64,000 nt of DNA, taken from contig NZ_BMWC01000015.1 in the NCBI RefSeq assembly GCF_014651035.1, positions 62,001-126,000 of the forward strand. The letters run 5' to 3'. The DNA is from Streptomyces lomondensis (GTDB lineage Bacteria; Actinomycetota; Actinomycetes; Streptomycetales; Streptomycetaceae). A model generated the notes under the pieces. The model ran no database searches. It was not told the DNA's origin and saw nothing but the letters and a program-made list of their open reading frames with translations. Shown here one piece after another: positions 59,127 to 64,000 of the stretch. Position 1 is the stretch's first letter. Every line of letters starts with the position of its first letter. The position numbers were made by a program, and so were the translations under genes.

Positions 59127-60163
59127 CGGTCGTGACCCCGCAAGAGGCCCCCGTGGCCGACGTGCCCAAGTCGAGCGGCACGCGACTGGTCGACCGCGTC
59201 TTCAAGATGCGCGAACTCGCCATCCTGCTCGTCTTCCTGGTGATGATCGGCGTCACCCAGGCCGGCAACAGCGAGTTCCTCTCCGAGCAGGGCATCAAGG
59301 ACCTGCTGCTGAACGCGACGATCCTCGTCCTGGTCGCCACCGGCCAGTCCCTCGTCGTCATCACCCGCAACGTCGACCTGTCCGTCGGCTCCACGCTCGG
59401 CATCAGCGCCTTCGCCGCCGGCACGTACCTCCAGGGCGGCGGCAACCCGGTCGTGGCGATCGCGCTGGCGGTCCTGCTCGGCATCGGCTTCGGCCTGCTC
59501 AACGGACTGCTCGTCAGCCTCGGCCAGGTGCCCGCGCTCGTCGTCACCCTCGGCACGCTGTACATCATCCGCGGCATCGACTCCATCTGGGTCGGCTCCC
59601 GGCAGATCACCGCGGCCGATCTGCCCGGCGGGTTCGTCGACTTCGGCTCCGGCGGCATCTCGGCGGTGCCGTACCTGGCGCTGATCGCCCTGGCGGTCCT
59701 CGTCGCCACCGCCTACTACCTCAAGCACTTCGGCAGCGGCCGCGAGCTCTACGCGCTCGGCTCCAACCCGGAGGCCGCCCGCCTCGCCGGTATTCCGGTG
59801 CGGAAGCGGATCCTCGCCGCGTACACCTTCTGCGGCGCCCTCGCCGGACTCGCCGGCGCCATGTACCTCGCCCGGTTCGGCAACGTCGACTCCGGCACCG
59901 GCAACGGCTACGAACTGACCGTCGTCAGCGCGGTCGTGGTCGGCGGCGTCGTCTTCACCGGCGGCTCCGGCAGCGTCTACGGCGCGGCCCTCGGCGCGCT
60001 GCTGCTGACGTCCATCAACAGTGTGCTGCCCGCCCTCGGCGTCAGCTCCGTCTGGGTGCTCGCCATCAACGGCATCCTGCTCATCCTCGCCATCGCGGTC
60101 GACCGGGTCGTCGCGCTGCGCGTGGCCTCCGCCCTGAAGAAGAGGAACGCCCGCCATGGCTGA
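59123..60163 (+). CDS. rhaP: rhamnose ABC transporter permease 1
   Basis: A 346-residue permease of the ribose/rhamnose type with about nine hydrophobic segments. The early QSLVVITRNVDLSVGSTLG and the EAA-like loop NPEAARLAGIPVRKRIL are the family marks. It forms the membrane channel with the second permease. ATG at 59123 overlaps the ATPase stop by 4 bp, and its own end overlaps the next gene by 8 bp. Confidence 0.92.
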   Translation: MTVVTPQEAPVADVPKSSGTRLVDRVFKMRELAILLVFLVMIGVTQAGNSEFLSEQGIKDLLLNATILVLVATGQSLVVITRNVDLSVGSTLGISAFAAGTYLQGGGNPVVAIALAVLLGIGFGLLNGLLVSLGQVPALVVTLGTLYIIRGIDSIWVGSRQITAADLPGGFVDFGSGGISAVPYLALIALAVLVATAYYLKHFGSGRELYALGSNPEAARLAGIPVRKRILAAYTFCGALAGLAGAMYLARFGNVDSGTGNGYELTVVSAVVVGGVVFTGGSGSVYGAALGALLLTSINSVLPALGVSSVWVLAINGILLILAIAVDRVVALRVASALKKRNARHG

Positions 60164-61130
60164 CATCTCCCTGAGCCGAGCGGTCCGCTGGGACACGGTG
60201 GTCGGCGCCCTGCTGATCGTGGTGCTGCTGTTCTCGTTCGGTTTCGTCGACGGCTTCGGCAACGCGCTCAACCTGTCGTTCCTGATCGGCAACACGCTCC
60301 CCATCGCCCTGATCGCGCTGCCGATGACCCTGCTGGTCGTCTCCGGGGAGATCGACCTGTCGGTGGCCTCCACGGCCGGTCTGTCCGGTGCCGTGATGGG
60401 CGCTCTGTGGAACCAGGGCATGGCCATTGAGACGATCATCCCGATCTGCCTGCTGCTGGGTGTCGTGTGCGGGCTGGTCAACGGGCTGCTGGTGACCAAG
60501 CTGGGGCTGCCGTCGCTGGCCGTCACCATCGGCACGCTGGCCGCGTACCGGGGCATCGCGCAGATCGTGCTCGGCTCGGACGCGGTGACCGACTTCCCGG
60601 CGCAGTACCTGGACTTCGCGTCGGGGCGTATCGGCGACACGTTCATCCCGTACGCCTTCCTGCCGTTCCTCGTTCTGCTCGCCATCGCCGTGGTCGCGCT
60701 GCACGCCACGCCGTTCGGGCGGTCGCTGTTCGCGATCGGGGCGAGCGAGGAGGCCGCGCGGTTCGCCGGGATCCGGGTCAAGCGGCAGAAGTTGATCCTT
60801 TTCACGCTGACGGGCCTGATGGCCTCGCTGACCGGGATCTTCTGGGCGCTGCATTACGCGAGCGCGCGGTACGACAACGCGACGGGGCTCGAACTGTCGG
60901 TTGTGGCCGCCGTGTTGCTCGGTGGGATCGACTTCGACGGTGGCAAGGGCACGCTCGGTGGCGCCATCGCCGGGGTTTTCTTGCTCGGGGCGCTCCAGAA
61001 CGTCATGAGTCTCCAGGACGTTTCCGCGCAGTCGCAGATCGTCGTGACCGGTGTGTTGCTGGTGCTTTCCGTTCTTGGGCCTCGGGTGGCTCGGCAGATC
61101 GCCGTTGTGCGTGCTCAATCGTCCGGCTGA
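60156..61130 (+). CDS. rhaQ: rhamnose ABC transporter permease 2
   Basis: A 324-residue permease similar to its neighbour: MTLLVVSGEIDLSVASTAGLSG early and SEEAARFAGIRVKRQKL as the coupling loop. ATG at 60156 overlaps the previous gene by 8 bp. The last ~300 bases use more T-ending codons than its neighbours, a mild oddity. The rhaP/rhaQ pair is the usual heterodimer of rhamnose transporters. Confidence 0.92.
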   Translation: MADISLSRAVRWDTVVGALLIVVLLFSFGFVDGFGNALNLSFLIGNTLPIALIALPMTLLVVSGEIDLSVASTAGLSGAVMGALWNQGMAIETIIPICLLLGVVCGLVNGLLVTKLGLPSLAVTIGTLAAYRGIAQIVLGSDAVTDFPAQYLDFASGRIGDTFIPYAFLPFLVLLAIAVVALHATPFGRSLFAIGASEEAARFAGIRVKRQKLILFTLTGLMASLTGIFWALHYASARYDNATGLELSVVAAVLLGGIDFDGGKGTLGGAIAGVFLLGALQNVMSLQDVSAQSQIVVTGVLLVLSVLGPRVARQIAVVRAQSSG

Positions 61131-61140
61131 CCCGTCGTCT

Positions 61141-61180
61141 GTGGCTGGTCGCGCAGTTCCCCGCGCCCCTTGGGGGGCGC
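61141..61180 (+). repeat. Streptomyces dispersed intergenic repeat, copy 2, with hairpin
   Basis: GTGGCTGGTCGCGCAGTTCC then CCGCGCCCCT, nearly identical to the copy at 56107-56136, followed by GGGGGGCGC that can pair with GCGCCCC. It sits between the permease and binding-protein genes and may lower or stabilise transcript segments there. Confidence 0.75.
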
Positions 61181-61210
61181 TCCCCTCAACCTCGTTCGAA
61201 GGAAACCGTC

Positions 61211-62293
61211 ATGCGTAAGACAACCCTCCGCCGCAGCTGCGCGGCGCTTGCCACCGTCACCTCGCTCGCTCTGGCGCTCACCGCCTGCGGCGGCACCACC
61301 AAGAAGGACGTCGCCAACGAGGGCGGGTCCGCCGCCACTGCCGGCAAGGCCGACCCGAACGCCGAGCTGAAGAAGGGGCTGACCGTCGGGTTCCTGCCGA
61401 AGCAGGTCAACAACCCGTACTTCACAAGCGCCGACAAGGGCGGCGAGAAGGCCCTGGCCGAACTGGGCTCCAAGTACAAGGAGGTCGGGCCGTCCAGCGC
61501 GACCGACACCGCCGGGCAGGTCTCCTACGTCAACACGCTCACCCAGCAGCAGGTCGACGCGATGGCCGTGTCCGCGCAGGACCCGGGCGCGCTGTGCACC
61601 GCGCTCAAGCAGGCCATGAAGAACGGCATCAAGGTCGTCACCTACGACTCCGACACCACCGCCGACTGCCGCAACGCCTTCGTCTCGCAGGCCTCCGCCG
61701 AGGACCTGGGCCGCACCGAGGTGCAGCTGCTCGCCAAGCAGATCGACTACAAGGGCGAGATCGCGATCCTGTCCGCCGCGCAGACCGCGACGAACCAGAA
61801 CACCTGGATCGACTTCATGAAGGACGAGCTGAAGAAGCCCGAGTACAAGAACATGAAGCTGGTGAAGGTCGCGTACGGCAACGACGACGCCCAGCAGTCC
61901 TTCCAGCAGACCCAGGGCCTGCTCCAGGAGTACCCGAACCTGAAGGGGATCATCTCCCCGACCACCGTCGGCATCAAGGCCGCCGCCCAGTACCTGTCGG
62001 GCTCCAAGTACAAGGGCAAGGTCAAGCTGACCGGCCTCGGTACCCCGAACGACATGCGCAAGTACGTCAAGAACGGCACCGTCGAGGCGTTCGAGCTGTG
62101 GGACCCGGCGAAGCTCGGCGAGCTGGCCGCCCGGACCGCCGTCGCGCTGGCCTCGGGCCAGATCACCGGCAAGGAGGGCGAGACCTTCAAGGCCGGCTCC
62201 ATGGGCGAGTACACGATCGGCAAGGACGGCGTGATCAGCCTCGGCAAGCCGACCGTCTTCGACGCCAAGAACATCGACCAGTTCAACTTCTGA
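61211..62293 (+). CDS. rhaS: rhamnose ABC transporter substrate-binding lipoprotein
   Basis: A 360-residue periplasmic-binding-protein-like lipoprotein. The signal peptide ends with lipobox LTACG. The family pattern VGFLPKQVNNPYFTSADKGG, then VTYDSDTTADCRNAFVSQAS and WDPAKLGELAARTAVALASG mark the RhaS/RbsB group. ATG at 61211 has AAGGAAA upstream. It lies 80 bp after the permease with the dispersed repeat between. Confidence 0.93.
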   Translation: MRKTTLRRSCAALATVTSLALALTACGGTTKKDVANEGGSAATAGKADPNAELKKGLTVGFLPKQVNNPYFTSADKGGEKALAELGSKYKEVGPSSATDTAGQVSYVNTLTQQQVDAMAVSAQDPGALCTALKQAMKNGIKVVTYDSDTTADCRNAFVSQASAEDLGRTEVQLLAKQIDYKGEIAILSAAQTATNQNTWIDFMKDELKKPEYKNMKLVKVAYGNDDAQQSFQQTQGLLQEYPNLKGIISPTTVGIKAAAQYLSGSKYKGKVKLTGLGTPNDMRKYVKNGTVEAFELWDPAKLGELAARTAVALASGQITGKEGETFKAGSMGEYTIGKDGVISLGKPTVFDAKNIDQFNF

Positions 62294-62311
62294 TCAACGA
62301 AAGGGTTGTTG

Positions 62312-62632
62312 ATGCAGCGCGTGTGCTTCCTGCTGAAGGTCCGGGCGGACCGCCTCGACGAGTACCGCGAGCGGCACGCCGCCGTGTGGCCCGAGATGCT
62401 CCAGGCGCTCTCGGACACCGGCTGGCACAACTACTCGCTCTTCCTGCGCGAGGACGGACTGCTCGTCGGCTACCTGGAGACCGAGGACTTCGCGGCCGCC
62501 CAGGCCGGAATGGAAGCCACCGACGTCAACGCCCGCTGGCAGGCGGAGATGGCGCCGTTCTTCGAGTCGCTGGACGGCGCCCGGCCCGACGAGGCCATGA
62601 AACCGCTCACGGAAGTGTTCCACCTCGCCTGA
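62312..62632 (+). CDS. rhaM: L-rhamnose mutarotase
   Basis: A 106-residue ferredoxin-like-fold protein of the RhaM family: VCFLLKVRADRLDEYRERHAAVWPEM holds the active His, and GWHNYSLFLRED and FFESLDG are conserved. It interconverts alpha- and beta-L-rhamnose. ATG at 62312 has GAAAGGG upstream, better than the two TTG codons just before it. Co-transcribed with the transporter by position (18 bp after rhaS). Confidence 0.92.
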   Translation: MQRVCFLLKVRADRLDEYRERHAAVWPEMLQALSDTGWHNYSLFLREDGLLVGYLETEDFAAAQAGMEATDVNARWQAEMAPFFESLDGARPDEAMKPLTEVFHLA

Positions 62633-62649
62633 ACAATGGAGTTCATGAG

Positions 62650-64000
62650 ATGCACAGACGTACCTTGCTGGCCGCCGCCCTCGCGGGTGCGGTGGTGACC
62701 CCCGCCCTGACCTCCGGCACCGCGCGGGCCGCCGACCCCGGCCCCTCGGTCACCCGGACCGGCACCACCACGCTCGACAACCAGGCCATCTTCTTCGTGT
62801 CGTACGACGGCCTGGTCAACAACAACTCGTTCCAGAAGAACGGCCTGCTGACCTACAAGGGCTACCAGTACGCCGTCTGGTACACCGCCGACCGCAACGC
62901 CGTCGTCGGCCGCCGCGCCCTCGGCGCCAGTACGTGGTCGACCGTGAAGGTCGGGCACACCCTGCGGTACAACGACTCCCACAACGTCATCTCCATGGGC
63001 GTCTCCAAGGTCGACGGCCGGCTGCACCTCAACATGGACTCCCACAGCGACGGCTTCACCTACGTCAAGTCGGTCGCCGGGCTCATGGACAATCCCGGCG
63101 GGCTCAGCTGGACCGCGAGCCGGTTCGGCGCGCCCCAGTCCACGCTGGACGGCCTGGCGCTGACCTCGCAGTTCACCTACCCGCAGTTCATCTCCACCCC
63201 GGAGGGCAGGCTCCAGCTGAGCTACCGCGTCGCCGTCTCCGGCAACGGCCGCAACGCGCTCGCCGAGTACGACGGCACCAAGTGGACCAACCTCGGCGAG
63301 TGGTCCAGCTCGACGGGCACGTACAGCAGCGAGCACGGCTCCTCGACCGCCCGCAACATGTACCTGCACGGCATCGACTACGACCGCAGCGGCCGGTTGC
63401 ACTCCTTCTTCACCTGGCGCGAGCAGAACGGCGCCGTGATGTGCAACAGCGGCGGCATCACCAACCACGACACCGGTTACGTCTACTCCGACGACCGCGG
63501 CCGCACCTGGCGCAACAACGCCGGCACCGTCGTCGGCGTCACCGGCGGCTCCGACAAGGTGTCCGTGAACGACGCCGGCCTGGTCGTGGACCCGCTCAAC
63601 CCGGACCACTCCCTGATGAACCAGGAGAGCCAGTTCACCGACTCCGCGGGCCGGCCGCACGCGATCATCTCCTACGTGCCCGGCCGCTTCGGGCAGTGCA
63701 CCACGAACTACGTCTCGGACCGGACGAGGAACGGCCGTGCCTTCCACGTCCGCAGGAACGCCTCCGGCACCTGGCAGAAGACCGAGATACCGGTCCCGCT
63801 CAACTCCAGCCAGCGCACCAAGCTGATCCTGGACAAGTACGACAACGCCTACGCGATCTTCCCGTTCGGGCGGATCGCCGGCGCCTCGGCGGCCTCTGGC
63901 TACACCGACTGGAGGATCCTGTTCGACGGCAGCGGCCTCAACGCCTTCGGCGAGGTCGTCATCGACGAGACCCGGGTCGCGCAGGACGGCGTGCTGTCGT
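62650..64000 (+). CDS. secreted BNR-repeat protein, candidate rhamnose-releasing lyase (partial)
   Basis: At least 450 residues, cut by the right edge. A signal peptide (HRRTLLAAALAGAVVTPALTSGTARAA) precedes a beta-propeller-like body of the BNR_4 type: FFVSYDGLVNNNSF, AVWYTADRNAVVGRR, VSDDRGRTW-like turns such as YSDDRGRTWRNN, and the conserved SHNVISMGV. BNR_4-type propellers include polysaccharide lyases acting on rhamnose-containing glycans (ulvan lyases, rhamnose-glucuronate lyase). It lies 17 bp after rhaM, so release of rhamnose outside the cell is a natural guess. Family is fairly sure, substrate is inferred. Confidence 0.75.
   Translation, partial: MHRRTLLAAALAGAVVTPALTSGTARAADPGPSVTRTGTTTLDNQAIFFVSYDGLVNNNSFQKNGLLTYKGYQYAVWYTADRNAVVGRRALGASTWSTVKVGHTLRYNDSHNVISMGVSKVDGRLHLNMDSHSDGFTYVKSVAGLMDNPGGLSWTASRFGAPQSTLDGLALTSQFTYPQFISTPEGRLQLSYRVAVSGNGRNALAEYDGTKWTNLGEWSSSTGTYSSEHGSSTARNMYLHGIDYDRSGRLHSFFTWREQNGAVMCNSGGITNHDTGYVYSDDRGRTWRNNAGTVVGVTGGSDKVSVNDAGLVVDPLNPDHSLMNQESQFTDSAGRPHAIISYVPGRFGQCTTNYVSDRTRNGRAFHVRRNASGTWQKTEIPVPLNSSQRTKLILDKYDNAYAIFPFGRIAGASAASGYTDWRILFDGSGLNAFGEVVIDETRVAQDGVLS

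Noticed and set aside
57932..60805. 957-residue minus-strand frame opposite the rhamnose transporter genes
   Set aside because: Antisense to three well-conserved transporter genes and made of Arg/Ser/Pro-rich low-complexity sequence.

Overview
The window is a GC-rich actinobacterial chromosome segment, almost certainly Streptomyces. The evidence is strong G/C bias at third codon positions, many 4-base stop/start overlaps (ATGA, GTGA, TTGA), GTG/TTG starts, DmdR-type iron boxes and Zur boxes, a single in-frame TTA codon in 64 kb, and gene families typical of the genus. I see no rRNA, tRNA, CRISPR or intact insertion sequence. Names rest on motifs and gene order read by eye; no database search was run.

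Layout. 1-3.6 kb: amidohydrolase and APC permease, divergent from a TetR regulator. 3.6-17.6 kb: an oleABCD-type operon (thiolase-like KAS III, alpha/beta hydrolase, beta-lactone synthetase, reductase), every junction a 4-bp overlap, divergent from a 2,479-residue single-module reducing PKS (KS-AT-DH-MT-ER-KR-ACP, no thioesterase), then an exporter-type ABC protein. 17.8-19.8 kb: DinB-like protein and an amidinotransferase. 19.8-22.7 kb: cbiMNQO cobalt transporter under a cobalamin riboswitch. 22.8-34.7 kb: Ser/Thr kinase, MFS transporter, fused DppB-DppC-like permease, small enzymes, and a probable copper patch (DUF4396 protein behind a CsoR-like palindrome, a Met/His-rich membrane protein, an ECF sigma factor). 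34.7-41.8 kb: a four-gene NRPS-independent siderophore operon with the gene types of vibrioferrin synthesis (ATP-grasp, two IucA/IucC, PLP decarboxylase), sharing an iron box with a FhuF-like reductase. 41.9-46.8 kb: Zur-boxed znuABC, a YheO-like regulator with a Ser/Thr dehydratase, and a cupin. 46.9-49.6 kb: MoxR/VWA pair and an ABC ATPase remnant. 49.6-64 kb: lutCBA, rhaB, a rhaD/lactaldehyde dehydrogenase fusion and rhaI, divergent from a rhamnose ABC transporter, mutarotase and a secreted BNR-type protein cut by the window edge.

How the genes work together. The rha/lut block forms a full route: import of L-rhamnose, mutarotation, isomerisation, phosphorylation, aldol cleavage, oxidation of lactaldehyde to L-lactate, and LutABC oxidation to pyruvate. 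Iron, zinc, cobalt and probably copper each have a local transport or scavenging module with a recognisable control site. The most interesting system is the ole operon back to back with the PKS: the PKS has no release domain, and the OleA-like condensing enzyme could take its chain, giving a polyketide-derived long-chain beta-lactone or olefin.
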